DNA from: Platanthera guangdongensis | Taxonomy: Eukaryota > Streptophyta > Magnoliopsida > Asparagales > Orchidaceae | Length of the DNA: 64,000 nt | NCBI GenBank assembly: GCA_039583875.1 | Contig: CM077150.1 | Location: 47,816,261 to 47,880,260 of the forward strand | Reading direction: 5' to 3' | Shown here: positions 11,221-22,155 of the stretch, in pieces | How positions within the stretch are numbered: the first letter of the stretch is position 1 | How the letters are laid out: the number at the start of each line of letters is the position of its first letter | Position numbers and translations under genes: made by a program | The notes under the pieces: generated by a model | What the model was told of the DNA's origin: nothing | Databases searched by the model: none | Seen by the model: the letters and a program-made list of their open reading frames with translations, nothing else

Positions 11221-14026
11221 CCAGGTATAGTCTTTATCAACGACAAGCCCGCTCGTACCTTGTTCGATACAGGTACTTCGTACTCATTCGTATCTGAAGA
11301 GTTCTTGGAGGGACTAGACAACGTACATCAATTTACCGTCATAACCAGGAGGGTGTGCCTACCAGATGGTTCAAAACTTTTATCCTCTGCCAAGTGCAGA
11401 ATGGAGGCAGAGATTGGAGGGAAGATATTCGAGGCACCGATGATGATCTTAAAGATGTTGGACTTTGATATGATTCAAGGCATGACATGGTTGCACTAGA
11501 ACCATGCCCGGATTGATTGCCCAACGAGGAAGATCACCTTGCATCATGGAGATTCAGAGATCATTATCAAAGGTATTAGACCTATCTCTCCTATACTATT
11601 ATCATCTACACAGGCTGTCAAAGCCCATAAGCAGGGAGACGAGGTATACCTGATTTGCTTCGAGATGGCGAAGGCGAAAGCCTCCATTGTTGATATTCCA
11701 GTGGTTTAGGACTTCTCCGACGCATTCCCAAAGAAATTGCCCTTGATTGCCTTTGGGTAGAGATATGGAATTCCAGATCCAGTTGGTACCAGGAGCGAGG
11801 CCTGTGTCTCGAGCACCTTACAGGATGGCCCCAAAGGAGTTGGCAGAGTTCAGGACCCAAATATAGGAGCTTGTGGAGTCAGGATTTGTTCTGCCGATAT
11901 CATCGTCGGGGGAGCCCCATTATTATTTGTAAAGAAGAAGGATGGGTCGCTACGAGTCTGCATTGATTGTTGGGAGCTGGACCAGTTAACAGTGCAGAAT
12001 ATTTATCCACTGCCATGGATTGATGAGCTATTTGATCAGCTGCAGGGAACCTACTAGTTCTCCAAGCTTGATTTGAGATCCAGATACTATCAGTTGTGGA
12101 TCCAGGTGGAAGAGATACCAAAAATAACTTTTAAATCGCGATACAGACTATACAAATTTACGGCAATGCCCTTCGGGCTCATGAATGCCCCTTCCGCATT
12201 CACGAGTCTGATGAACCGCTTGTTTAAGCTCTATTTGTATAAATTCATCGTAGTCTTAATTGATAATATCTTGATCTACTCCAGAACGAAGGAGGATCAT
12301 TCCCAGCCTTTGGGACTAGTATTGGGCAAGTTGAGGGAGCACTAGATGCACGCCAAATTTTCCAAGTGTTTATTTTGGCTGCTGGAGGTAGCCTTTCTGG
12401 GACACATCATCAGCAAAGCCAGGTTGGAAGTGGATCCGGCCAAGGTGTAGGCAGTGAGAGATTGGCTACAGCTGAAGTCTGCTTCAGATGTCCGCAGTTT
12501 CTTGGGATTAGCGAGCTATTACCGTAAGTTCGTGGAGGGATTCTCAAGGATAGTAATTCACCTCACTTCCTTGATGAGGAAGGATGCCACATTTACTTGG
12601 ATAGAGAAGTGTGAGGCAGCATTTAAGGAGCTGAAGGACAGAATCACCTCCTACCCCATCCTTGCACTTCCATCTGGGAAGGAAGGATTTCACATCTAAA
12701 CCGACACATCATACAAGTGGATGGGTGCAGTTCTGATGCAACATGTATATGTTATAGCATATGCTTCAAGGCAGTTGAAGAAACACGAGAAGAACCATCC
12801 GGTACACGACTTAGAGCCCGGGGCTGTGATCTTTGTCTTGAAGATTTGGGGGCACTACATGTATGTGGTTCATTGTGAGATCTTCTCAGATCACAAGAAC
12901 CACAAATACATCTATACACAGAAGGACCTTAACCTATGCCAGAGGAGATGGTTAGAGTTCCTTTGCGATTATGATTATTCCATGCACTATCACCTGGGGA
13001 AGGCGAACATCGTAGCTTATGGTTTGAGCAAGAGAGCCTGCTCTACTAGACCGGAGCCCCGAGTGATGGCCATGGAGTTAGTGAATATGCTGGAGTATAT
13101 GCATATTACCTTGGTTTCAAAGGCCGAGCCTGAGATCTATAGGGAGTAGTTAGCCTCTTTGAGCATCATTTGTGATATACGAGATCGTATCAGGACATAG
13201 TAGAGGATGGATGCAGTTATCGAGCCTATTTTTAGAGGCTTGGAAGGGGGCAAGTCAAAGGACTATTCATTACATGATGACCTTGTTCATTTTCGAGGCC
13301 GCATCTATATACCCGTAGGAGGTAGAATCCGGGAGGACATACTCAGGGAGGCACATTGTACTCAGTATTTAGTGTACCATAGAATCACTAAGATGATGAC
13401 AGAACTATGGATGGACATATACTGGCCCTGGATGAAGAGGGAGATCAGTACTTAGTACTGATCATTTGTGACACACTATGAGACCTGCCAGCAGGTAAAG
13501 ACAGAGTGTAATAGCCCAGGAGAACTTCAACAGCCATTTCTAGTGCCAGAGTGGAAGTTTGAGGACATAGCCATTGATTTTGTACACGGGTTGCACCGCT
13601 CCCACTCTGAGCATGATTTTATTTCGGACATCGTTGATAGATTGGCCAAGGTATCAAGATTCATACCAGTCAAGAAGGACACACCGGTTGAAGTTTGGGT
13701 GAGATTGTTTATAGAGTAGTTCGTCAGGTACCACGATGTGCCTAGGACGTTTGTCTTGGATCGTGATGGTCAGTCCACTTGTCGGGATTGGAGGGTGGTG
13801 CATGCATATTTTGGTTCGCAGCTTGCTTTCAGCACCACTTTCCATCCACATACCGACGGTTAGACAGAGAGGACCAACCAGACCGTGGAAGATCTGCTTT
13901 GCTTGTGTATTTTGGATACTAGGAAGCCCTAGGAGAGGTTGTTGCCATTGATAGAGTTTTCTTATAACAACAACCACCAGGCCAACATCGCGATGAAACC
14001 ATATGATGTATTATATAGAAGGAAGT
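11221..14026 (+). pseudogene. Chromovirus pol remnant (protease, RT, RNase H, integrase)
   Basis: The domain order is the gypsy one. Protease has LFDTGTSYSFVS (about 11260-11295) and IQGMTWLH. RT runs about 11910-12450, with [33 protein letters not shown] and the catalytic box read as LIDNILIYS, so the second Asp of the usual xxDD is Asn. RNase H follows (about 12690-13060, ...[12 protein letters not shown]). Integrase begins near 13200, with an H..H..C..C finger around 13365-13490, DRDGQ near 13755 and ERTNQT near 13870. At least ten in-frame stops break it, many of them TAG where related elements have Gln or Trp. The last codons before 14026 join in frame to the sequence at 18361 once the inserted SIRE and its duplication are discounted. 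Confidence 0.9.
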
Positions 14027-15570
14027 TGAAAGTGAGGTGATAGATCTAATATGCTTAAGTGTTTTTAGAAAATAAAAATGCAAAAAAAAAATTCACAGCA
14101 CATAAGGAAGAAAAAGAGCAAGCAAACCAAACGACACAAGGAACTATAGTGGTTCCCCTAAACTTGGGTACATCCACTCTTCTACCACCCTAGGTAGGAA
14201 TCCGCTGCAGGATGAGTTGATCAGGTGTCCTGGGCACAAATGAGCTTTTGATAAGGTGCTCAAAAACCAAGCTCAAACTTTTGAAGGGAGTTTGAGAAAC
14301 CCTTTACAGAGAGGGGGTGAGAGAGTGATGGCAGTCTTCTCTTTCTCAGATCAGCTGAGAAGACTATGTGGATTGATGGTGTCAAAGCTCCCCCTGAAAA
14401 TATGTATTAGTTCATGAATGCTGGGAAGCTTTGCTTCAGGGTGTAGGCCTTCAACTAGATGAAAATCTCCAGCAAGCTCTGTAGACAAATCTGAATATGT
14501 TGTCTCTTGAAAGCCTGGATCAGAAAGAAGAAGATGAAGTTGATTTCCTCTGTTTGAAAACTTGTTGCAGAGTTCTTCTTTTGTAGAGAGAAAAAGTCTT
14601 CCTACTTTTTCTCTCTCTGTCTCTTGTTGTTATATCTGAGCCTCTCTGCTATATGTCTTTTCTATCTTATGTATAAAATATATATATGTATCCACTGGGC
14701 TGAGGAAAGTCATTTGAATTCTTGTCTGATGCGGCAGAGACATTTTCAAGAAAGGAAACTGTCTTGGAAAGGTAACTGACAATAAACCTCTGAATTGATT
14801 CATATTTAATGCAGCCTCCCAACGGCTATATTCATAAGAATATTTAGCATTAAATATATTAGCTGTAAATTCCTTTACTTAAGCCTTGAATAACTCTAGC
14901 CAGCTGTCTCCAATAACTGCACAGGAAATCACCAAAATTTAATCTAAAAAGCTTCTCTAATCTGCGTTCGACTATAGTTGAACTCCATTCGACTATCGTT
15001 GAACTCCGTTCGACTATAGTTGACCTGCATCTGAGTTATCTGTTCTCTTAGAGCTGAACACAGAAATAGTTGAACTCCGTTCGACTATAGTTGAACTCCG
15101 TTCGACTATTTCTGGACTGCAATAGTTGAACTCCGTTCGACTATTTCTGGACTGCAATAGTTGAACTCCGTTCGATTATTTCTGGACTGCAATAGTTGAA
15201 CTCCGTTCGACTATTTCTGGACTGCAATAGTTGAACTCCGTTCGACTATTTCTGGACTGCAATAGTTGAACTCCGTTCGACTATTTCTGGACTGCAATAG
15301 TTGAACTCCGTTCGACTATTTCTGGACTGCAATAGTTGAACTCCGTTCGACTATTTCTGGACTGCAATAGTTGAACTCCGTTCGACTATTTCTGTGAGCT
15401 AAAATTTCTGAACTTCAAAACTGATTTTCTCTGGAATTCTTCTGCACTTCTTCTGGGATTCTTTCTGAGAAATACTTGGAAAGCCCTATGACCCTTAGAC
15501 TATACATTTTGGGTCAAACTAATCATCCTAATAGTGATCCTAACCCAAATCAGAACCTAAGGTTCCAACA
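14027..15570 (-). mobile_element. 3' LTR of the gag-only SIRE
   Basis: Read on the minus strand it starts TGTTGGAACC, next to the polypurine tract, and ends at 14027 with TTTCA. It shares an almost identical stretch with its partner LTR (about 14140-14400 against 17040-17360, including the AGTGGTTCCCC and GGGGGTGAGAGAGTGATGG text). Its U3 is a different subfamily, with a different opening and a different palindromic word. A TATA-like AT-rich run lies at about 14665-14690. Length is 1544 bp. Confidence 0.88.
14963..15392. repeat. 35-bp tandem array of a GTTGAACTCCGTTCGAC word
   Basis: From about 15105 to 15392 a 35-bp unit repeats about eight times almost without change. Each unit holds AATAGTTGAACTCC followed by GTTCGACTATT, an imperfect palindrome, with a TCTGGACTGC spacer. 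Looser copies start at 14963. This regular array sits in U3 of the 3' LTR and has no counterpart in the partner LTR, which carries a different word. Confidence 0.92.
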
Positions 15571-15585
15571 ATCTCCCCCTATTTG
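15571..15585 (-). promoter_or_regulatory. Polypurine tract of the gag-only SIRE
   Basis: On the minus strand AAATAGGGGGAGAT immediately precedes the TGTTGGAACC that opens the 3' LTR. The 377 bases from here to the gag stop (15586-15962) are AT-rich and hold no recognisable pol sequence. Confidence 0.8.
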
Positions 15586-15962
15586 GGTGAGGATACTATT
15601 TACATAAAAACAAAATACAAAGCAAAAAGATCTGCCTGAATTATAATATAATAGCAGATGTGCATGGGTGCTTTGTTAAAAAGGAATTCAAAATAAAAGA
15701 AATACAAACAGAAACTAAGGGGCAGCTGCATAGAATCTAATAACGTGACAGCTGTACTTTTGTTCATTTTCATTCTGAGATTCTGATAATCTCCCCCTAT
15801 AGTTGTAGCCTTCTGAACAATTTTCCTGAAAGGAGATGTTAGGAATTCTGGACCCAGATTTGCCTTGGGTCTTATTTTTCTTTCACAATAATAATTTGAA
15901 GTAAAGTAATATCCAGGGAAATCTTTATAGCCAAGTGGATGAAGTTTCCTAGAAGGGATGAA

Positions 15963-16703
15963 TCACTGGGTATAAGGATTTTTAAATTTTTGATTATGAA
16001 ATGATTTAAAATCTTTGCTATGAAAATCTTTAACTGATTTTAATGAGGCTATATGATTTAAAGTAATTTCTAAATCTTCATTGAATTTTATGTTTTTAGA
16101 AGAAAGTTTATTTACTTTCTCTCTAAGAAGTTTTATTTCCTTCTTAGATTGAATCAGATCTTTACATAATAATTTAAAATCTGTTTTAAGTTCTTCTAAT
16201 GAAAAGTCAAGGGTAGAGATAACCTGATCTTCATCATCATCTGAGTCAGATTCTTTATCTTCATCATACCTTTTGCAAGATACATCTATTGCCATTAGAC
16301 AAAATTCTCTTGCTCTTGCTTCTTCTTCATCCTCAGTTGTGCAAGATGAAGCTTCAGAGTTACTCCAGGAATCAGCATTTGATGTTCTTTCTTTTGCTGA
16401 TCCAGCAGCCATTACTGTAAGAGAGTCCCAAATTTCCTTTGCAGATGAACATTCAGCAATCTCTTGAAAAATGTCATCAGACATTGATTCTGCAAGAATG
16501 TTCATTGCTTGTGCATCAGCCATCTTAAGCTGTTTTTGAGCTTCTGTAGCTGCAGATGGTGTAAAGGGACCTGAAAAAATAGAATTATAAATGGCTTCAT
16601 CAATAGAGTTCATAAAAAGCCTAATCCTTGCCTTCCATAGTGCAAGCTTGTCCAGATTGCACTTAGGAGGTCCAGTGCTTGACCATTCTTCATTTTGTGC
16701 CAT
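15963..16703 (-). CDS. Shortened SIRE Gag (246 aa, zinc knuckle deleted)
   Basis: The protein begins MAQNEEWSSTGPPKCNLDK and is clearly homologous to the 691-aa Gag of SIRE C ([19 protein letters not shown]...). Residues 1 to about 105 match the capsid-like N-terminus, including KALWKAR-type, AMNILA.SMSDDIFQ and SAKEIWD segments. The frame then jumps directly to the acidic Ser/Asp/Glu-rich part and the coiled-coil-like segment of the C-terminal half (EDQVISTLDFSLEEL...). The middle, including the CCHC zinc knuckle, is missing, and so is the C-terminus. Despite these deletions the frame is open from ATG to stop, so the internal junction kept the frame. The start is the first ATG and sits about 110 bases inside the 5' LTR, as in C. 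Whether it makes protein is unknown. A role in packaging its own RNA without a zinc knuckle would be unusual. Confidence 0.85.
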   Translation of the reverse strand: MAQNEEWSSTGPPKCNLDKLALWKARIRLFMNSIDEAIYNSIFSGPFTPSAATEAQKQLKMADAQAMNILAESMSDDIFQEIAECSSAKEIWDSLTVMAAGSAKERTSNADSWSNSEASSCTTEDEEEARAREFCLMAIDVSCKRYDEDKESDSDDDEDQVISTLDFSLEELKTDFKLLCKDLIQSKKEIKLLREKVNKLSSKNIKFNEDLEITLNHIASLKSVKDFHSKDFKSFHNQKFKNPYTQ

Positions 16704-16800
16704 GAAAAACTCTTAAGAACAATAAGATCTATCAAGGATCTTTTGATTCAGGTGTTATCCTGTACAACCACCAAGGTGTGGTATGTTTAACCAACCTGCC

Positions 16801-16812
16801 TCTGATACCAAT
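16801..16812 (-). promoter_or_regulatory. Primer binding site (initiator tRNA-Met)
   Basis: On the minus strand the sequence next to the 5' LTR reads ATTGGTATCAGA. It contains TGGTATCAGA, complementary to the 3' end of plant initiator tRNA-Met. Confidence 0.85.
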
Positions 16813-18355
16813 TGAAAGTGGAGCTAGATCTGATATACTCTAGAGGGGGGGTGGGGGGGGGGGGGGGTGGGGTGAATAGAGTATATGGTGCTTTGAAACT
16901 TTTTACAACAACTGTTGTAATAAGAGTGAGCAGAGAAGCAATAATAAATCTAATCACAACACTAAGTTAAACAAAAGCTAAGCACAGAAAAATCAAGACC
17001 AGAAACAAACATAAATACAAGCAAAACCAGAAGACACAAGGAAATATAGTGGTTCCCCTAAACTTGGGTACATCCACTCTTCTACCACCCTAGGTAGGAA
17101 TCCACTGCAGGATGAGTTGATCAGGTGTCCTGGGCACCAATGAGCTTTTGATAAGGTGCTCAAAAACTAAAGCAGATTTTTTGATCAGGTGTCTTGCCAC
17201 CAATGAGCTTTTGACAAGGTGCTCAAAAACCAAGCTCAAACTTTTGAAGGGAGTTTGAGAAACCCTTTACAGAGAGGGGGTGAGAGAGTGATGGAAGTCT
17301 TCTCTTTCTCAAACAACTGAGAAGACTATGTGGATTGTTGATGTCAAAGCTCCCCCTGAATCCTTGAGATCTTCAGGAAAAAAAGCTTTGCTGAGGGTGA
17401 TAGGCCTTCAAAGATTGAACTCCAGCAATAGATGATTTCAGCAATAGCTGAAATGTTGAATATCTGGAGTCTTGAAAATATGTTGGCCTTGAACACTTTG
17501 AAACTAAGGAGATCTGAAGATTTGAGAAAGCTTGATCTCCTTGGATGTGTGTTCTTGAGAAATCTTTGAGACAAAATATTTTTGACTGTGTCTCTGTAAT
17601 CTGTGTGTCTCTCTCTGTATTGTGTGTTCTATGAGAGATTCAAAAATTCTTCTCTATTATTCTCTGATACAGAATAAAATAACATTCTCTGTCAAGAATA
17701 GCCGTTAGCCTGCATTGATTGCATCCTTAATTGCAAAATCTCTTCTGGAGGAAAGTCCACAGGAATATTCCTTGAAAAATCCCTTGAAACTTGGTCCAGA
17801 AATGAATGAAAACGGCTAGGAAATCTCTGAATTAATTGCAGAATAACTCCTTAACTGATTTGAATTTGACTTTAGAAACATCCTGGAAGTTATCTGAAAT
17901 CGTCGAACTGATCTCTGCTATCGTCGAGCTGAGCTCAGTGATCTGGAAATATACAGCAGCAAAATATCATCGATCTGACCCCAAAGATCGTCGAACTGAG
18001 CTCAGAGATAAAGATCCAAAGTAGAGTCAAAATCGTCGACCTGAGCTCACCGATCGTCGAATGGAGTTCGACGATATAATGAAGTTGAGCTCAGCGATCG
18101 TCGAATGGAGTTCGACGATCTGTCGAAGTTGAGCTAGACGATCGTCGATCGGAGTTCGACGAATCGTCGTGCTGAGCTCGACGATATGACTTAGTCTCCA
18201 AACATAAAATCTTGTTCTTCAGGGCAGCTTCCAAACCTAGACTTCTAACCCTTAGACTCAATTCTAATTGACCTATTAAGCTATACAGGAGGTCAAGCAA
18301 AGGTTCCTAGAGACATAGTGATCCTGACCCAAATTAGTAATAGGGTGTTCCAACA
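16813..18355 (-). mobile_element. 5' LTR of the gag-only SIRE
   Basis: On the minus strand it starts TGTTGGAACACCC at 18355 and ends TTTCA at 16813, next to the primer site. Its U3 start matches the LTR of SIRE C almost word for word over more than 100 bases, so it is a C-family LTR. Its partner at 14027-15570 is not. A G-rich run (plus strand, 16844-16873) near the U5 end is a longer version of the C-tract seen at the same place in other SIRE LTRs. Confidence 0.88.
17899..18185. repeat. Palindromic-word array (TCGTCGA...TCGACGA) in the 5' LTR
   Basis: About ten copies of GATCGTCGAATGGAGTTCGACGA-like words occur (plus-strand reading), densest at 18025-18185. Paired TCGTCGA and TCGACGA ends flank a short centre, so each word can fold back on itself. 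This is the same word type as in SIRE C. Confidence 0.88.
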
Positions 18356-18360
18356 GAAGT

Positions 18361-18953
18361 GTCAGATGCCATTATCTTGGTTCCAGGATGAGGATCCAAA
18401 GGCACTTGGATCAGACTATATTGAGGACACAGACACGCATATTCAGCTGATCAGAGACAGGATGCTAGAGGCTCAGAGTAGGCATGTCAAGTATTATGAT
18501 ACGCGACATTATAAGGTAAAGTTCTAGGTGGGAGACAGAGTCTTTTTGAAGATACGTTCGGTGCACAGGTTTTCGTGGGTGCGGAGGTACAAGAAGCTCA
18601 ACCCTCGGTTTATGGGGCCTTATATGATCCTAAAGCGGATCGGTCCCTTAGCATACCGGTTGGAGATACCGCCAAAGTTAGAGAATCTACACGACGTCTT
18701 CCATGTCTCCTCACTTCAGAGAGCCTTACTTCGGACGGAGCAGCACATCATAGCTACAGTGGGCCCGGTAGCATCCGATCAGTCAGTTCATTTGGAGATG
18801 ATTCAGATCAACGATACAACGGTTTGAGTCCTACGGAATAAGAAGGTCCCCTTAGTCAAGGTGTTGTGGTCCAACTACAGACGAGAGGAGCACACCTGGG
18901 AGCCGATGTACCTCATGCAACAATAGTACCCGAGACTCTTCGCCTCAGGTACA
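18361..18953 (+). pseudogene. Chromovirus integrase C-terminus with chromodomain-like tail
   Basis: This continues the pol of 11221-14026. It reads CQMPLSWF, then a DRVFLKI...RFMGPYMILKRIG stretch that is the GPY/F module (about 18530-18650), then LHDVFHVSSL. After a stop it continues VPLVKVLWSNYRREEHTWEP (about 18850-18910), the chromodomain-like end that defines chromoviruses such as Tekay/Del. Stops at about 18525 and 18828 break it. About 100 AT- and T-rich bases follow before the 3' LTR, with GGGGACGAGATTAAATTTTT where such elements carry their polypurine-like end. Confidence 0.87.
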
Positions 18954-19058
18954 ACTTAAATATCCTTTAAAAGTTTCTTAATTACTTTATGTATAGAACC
19001 CCGTAAGCCCAAACTTGAATTTTGGGGACGAGATTAAATTTTTTTTGTTATTGGGATT

Positions 19059-20826
19059 TGTAATATCTCATTTCCTTCTAGACCCCATTAACACAAATTT
19101 GGGTAGGACATGTAGTGGGGGTGATGAGTTAGGCTAGGTAGTGACCTTAGGACCCAATGAGTAAGGGTGAACTCACATGTGACTCATTATAGTGTACAAG
19201 TCAACTTAGGCCAAACTAGCCCAAATTGAACTCACAAGTCCAGATTAACCTCACCGCTATAACCATAATCCTAAAGAAAACTCAAGTGACCCAAAAGCCC
19301 TATCATAGGGTTACCAAATTGGCCAAATTGACCAAAGTACCATTTAGGTCAACTTAGGCCAATCCGTCACCATTAGGTCCAACTGGCCCTCAAAACATGA
19401 AATAGACCTCACTATTGGTCTTGAACATCATAAGGGACCCAATTTACCCAAATTTCTATCATAGGGTCACCAAATTGGGCAAATTGACCAAAATACCCTT
19501 TAGGGTCAACATAGGCCAATCCTTCACCGTCAAGTTCAATTGGCCCCCAAAACATGAAATTGACCTCACTCTTAGTCTTAGGACATCATAAAGGACCCAA
19601 TTGACCCAAAAGCAACATCATAGGGTCTCCAAATTGCGCAAATTTAACAAAATACCCTTTAGGCCAACATATGCCAATCCTTCAACATTAGGTTCAATTG
19701 GCCCCCAAAACATGAAATTTACCCCACCCATGGTCTTAGGACATCATATGGGACCCAATTTGCTCAAAAGACCCATCACGGGATAATCAATTAGACCAAT
19801 TTGACTAAAGTCAAACTTAGCCATAAATTGGTCAAAATTACACATATTGGCTAAATTGGCCCAATTAGGGCACCGCCATTACACAACCAAAATTGAGTGG
19901 TGTTAAGGGACACAAGACACACACATTGGACCAGACCACACATTAGTTGACTAAGTCAAACCCCCTAAGTCAGCCATGGTCAACATAAGGCCTAAAGAGG
20001 AAAATTAAGAGCCCAAGTCAAAACCAATTGGTCTAAGTCCTTGCCAAGGACCAAACAGCAGGCCCATGAGCCAATTTACATCCAAAGCCCCTCTAAATTT
20101 GAATGGAAGATTTCCATGGAGGGTAAGATAGTAAATTCACCCATTTGGAGGAGAAAATGGAGGATTTTATGCGTTGTGTGCCACTTGGCACTCACCTCCT
20201 CTTCCCAATGACTGCCAAGGGAGTTCCCATGCATGGGGACTGCCTTCCCATTACTCCAATCAACTAACATGAAGGAGAGAGGGAGAGAAGAGCCTTCAAT
20301 TTCCATGGCCAACCACCCCCTCTCTTGGCCGTACTTATACACTCCTCAACCCCTTTCAAGCCTTTCATCACCTTCACCACCTCACAAGGAGTTGAGCAAG
20401 AGCTTTGGAGTGGAACTTTTGCTGGAGGATCAAAATCAAGAGGTGGATTTCAAGCTAGTTCGTTGGCAATGGCGCACCACCACTGAGCCAGTCGTCAAGC
20501 TCGCATACGAGTCCTTTTCTACTCCCCTCCCTCTGTGTTAGTATCCTAGATCCAATAGGAGATAAATCAGGCTTAACAGAGTCCGGTCCAATGTGAGAAA
20601 AATGGAGGTTTTCAAAAGAATCCATGGTGGCGGGTTCGCCGGAAAACACCACCTCTGACGGCCAAACCATCGTCAACTGATAGCCACCACCTCAACAGAG
20701 GTGGTGGTGGTGGCAGGCCGAGGAAGTGGCTGGGTGGCTGGGAAATCAGGCTGGAAAGTGCCTAGGTTGGGTTGATCATGGCTGTTGGCTGGAGGAGGAA
20801 GACACAATCTGGGCCGTCGATCTTGG
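19059..20826 (+). mobile_element. Chromovirus 3' LTR, first part
   Basis: It opens TGTAATATCTC directly after the T-rich pol end and aligns with 3435 to about 4850 of the 5' LTR. It differs by carrying a ~157-bp unit three times (19301-19774) where the 5' LTR has one. Homology to the 5' LTR stops near 20826 and resumes near 26122, so about 5.3 kb of foreign DNA is inserted. Confidence 0.85.
19301..19774. repeat. Three tandem ~157-bp units in the 3' LTR
   Basis: TATCATAGGG-anchored units start at about 19301, 19457 and 19616. Each runs through an ACCAAATTGG...GACCAAA...CCCTTTAGG segment to CCCCAAAACATGAAATTGACC. The 5' LTR has a single copy (about 3640-3790), so the expansion happened in this LTR after insertion or was lost from the other. 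Confidence 0.8.
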
Positions 20827-21884
20827 ATATATATATATATCTTTATACTATAAGGAAACCCCTAATGAGGGGGTGGTGTAACTTTTAATTCCAAAAATAC
20901 CCTCATAAAATCGCATTTGGTGTGTTAATTGGGGGGTATTTTGGACTTCTGTCCGGATTAGGGCTTTAATTTAAGGTTCATGCACTGTTCACCCAACTCC
21001 AAAATCCCGATACCCCCGTTTTCTTCTTCTTCTGCGCAGGGAGAGTGCTGCTGTTCGCCACGATTTCTTCTGCTGCGGCTCGCGTGCTTCTTCCCCTGCG
21101 GCTATCCCTCCTCCCGCGACTCCAGTGCTTCTTCTCTCGCTGCGGCATACTCCTCACGATGTCCAGGAGTTCCGTCGCGGTTTCTCCTCTCAACCCCGAT
21201 AGAAGCCCTGGCCAGCGGGTATCGTGATCTCTCCTCCTCCCACGACTTCACAGCACCAACATCATTGCACGCCTCCGCCGCAGTTACAGCGACAAGCCAC
21301 GAGATTGGCGATGGAGCTCTTCTAGATCCCCTTCTTCCTGGTTTCTCTCGCCGTTTTCTTATCCGCTCCTAATGTCGCTCCGGCAAGAGAAGGTCATCAC
21401 AGGTAGGGCATCCGAGCCTCGGCACGGCCTCCTCGACACACCCATCAAACCTCCTTCTCAAGCATGGATTCACATGAAGAAAGCTTAGGGTTCATTCTGC
21501 TTTGATATGCATCCGCCTCCAAAAGCATCCACGGCTCCGCTACGCACCTCCATCTTCGTCTGCTTCAACTCACATGATTACCTTACACAAATCTCATACG
21601 CTCCGACTCGGTATTCCTTCTTCCCGTTCTTCACCCTCCCTTTCCCCTTACGCCTCTGTTTTTATTTTTGTTTCCCCTTCACTGCATTGTGACCCTCGCA
21701 GGAACACCCGATCAACATTCTCCACTCTATATCCGACACCTGCAGCTCATGGGCAACAACACTTGCACAGAGAACCATCTCGATCTGGTATATTGTCATT
21801 TCTATGTTGTTAGGGCTTCACATTTCCACGGTTTTGAAGCAGGAATTTACTATTATGCATTTTTCTCTTACGAAAAGATCTATC

Positions 21885-22049
21885 TTCACGATTTTACCGC
21901 AGTGAAGGAAGCATGCTCAGAAAACTTCAAAGGTTATTCTCTAAGGGGTGCTTCATGATTTGATTGTAGGAATTATTTCTGATGTTAAATTCCCCTTTAA
22001 TTTTCAATTTTCTGAGCATGCTTCCCCTCCACTGCAGTAAAATCGTGAA
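21885..22049. repeat. Near-perfect inverted repeat with ~40-bp arms
   Basis: The left arm (21885-21924) and right arm (22008-22049) are complementary over about 38 of 42 positions, with one 2-base gap and two mismatches. The loop is 83 bases. A transcript would fold into a stem like a plant microRNA precursor. The core pairing is GCATGCTCAGAAAA with TTTTCTGAGCATGC. I do not recognise a known microRNA in either arm. Confidence 0.7.
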
Positions 22050-22155
22050 AAATATTTGGTATTCATAGCACTTTTTTGTAGAATATATTTGAAAAATATT
22101 TGGCTGTGCGATTTTTGTTATCCATAGCCCTTTTTTGTAGAATATTTTTGTTTAA
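22046..22155. repeat. Two imperfect direct copies of an AAATATTTGG...TTTTTTGTAGAATAT unit
   Basis: Two adjacent copies share AAAAATATTTGG, CATAGC(A/C)CTTTTTTGTAGAATAT. They lie directly after the inverted repeat ending at 22049. Confidence 0.6.

Larger units (their letters stand above)
14027..18355 (-). mobile_element. Non-autonomous gag-only SIRE element, minus strand
   Basis: A complete insertion flanked by a perfect target duplication, GAAGT (14022-14026 and 18356-18360). It interrupts the chromovirus integrase, whose reading frame is restored when the insert is removed. On the minus strand the order is 5' LTR (18355-16813), primer site, a shortened gag (16703-15963), polypurine tract and 3' LTR (15570-14027). 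The whole of pol is absent and only 1242 bp of internal sequence remains, so it would depend on enzymes supplied in trans. The two LTRs are similar in their middle part but clearly different in U3 and U5, which is not expected for a single insertion. Confidence 0.92.

Noticed and set aside
20980..21372. A host gene with a proline/serine-rich N-terminus
   Set aside because: The frame is short, without a recognisable domain, overlaps other frames of similar length, and lies just inside a Helitron-like end. At best it is a captured fragment.
21748..21790. Myristoylated kinase N-terminus (MGNNTC...)
   Set aside because: Only a few residues resemble such a start, and nothing kinase-like follows.
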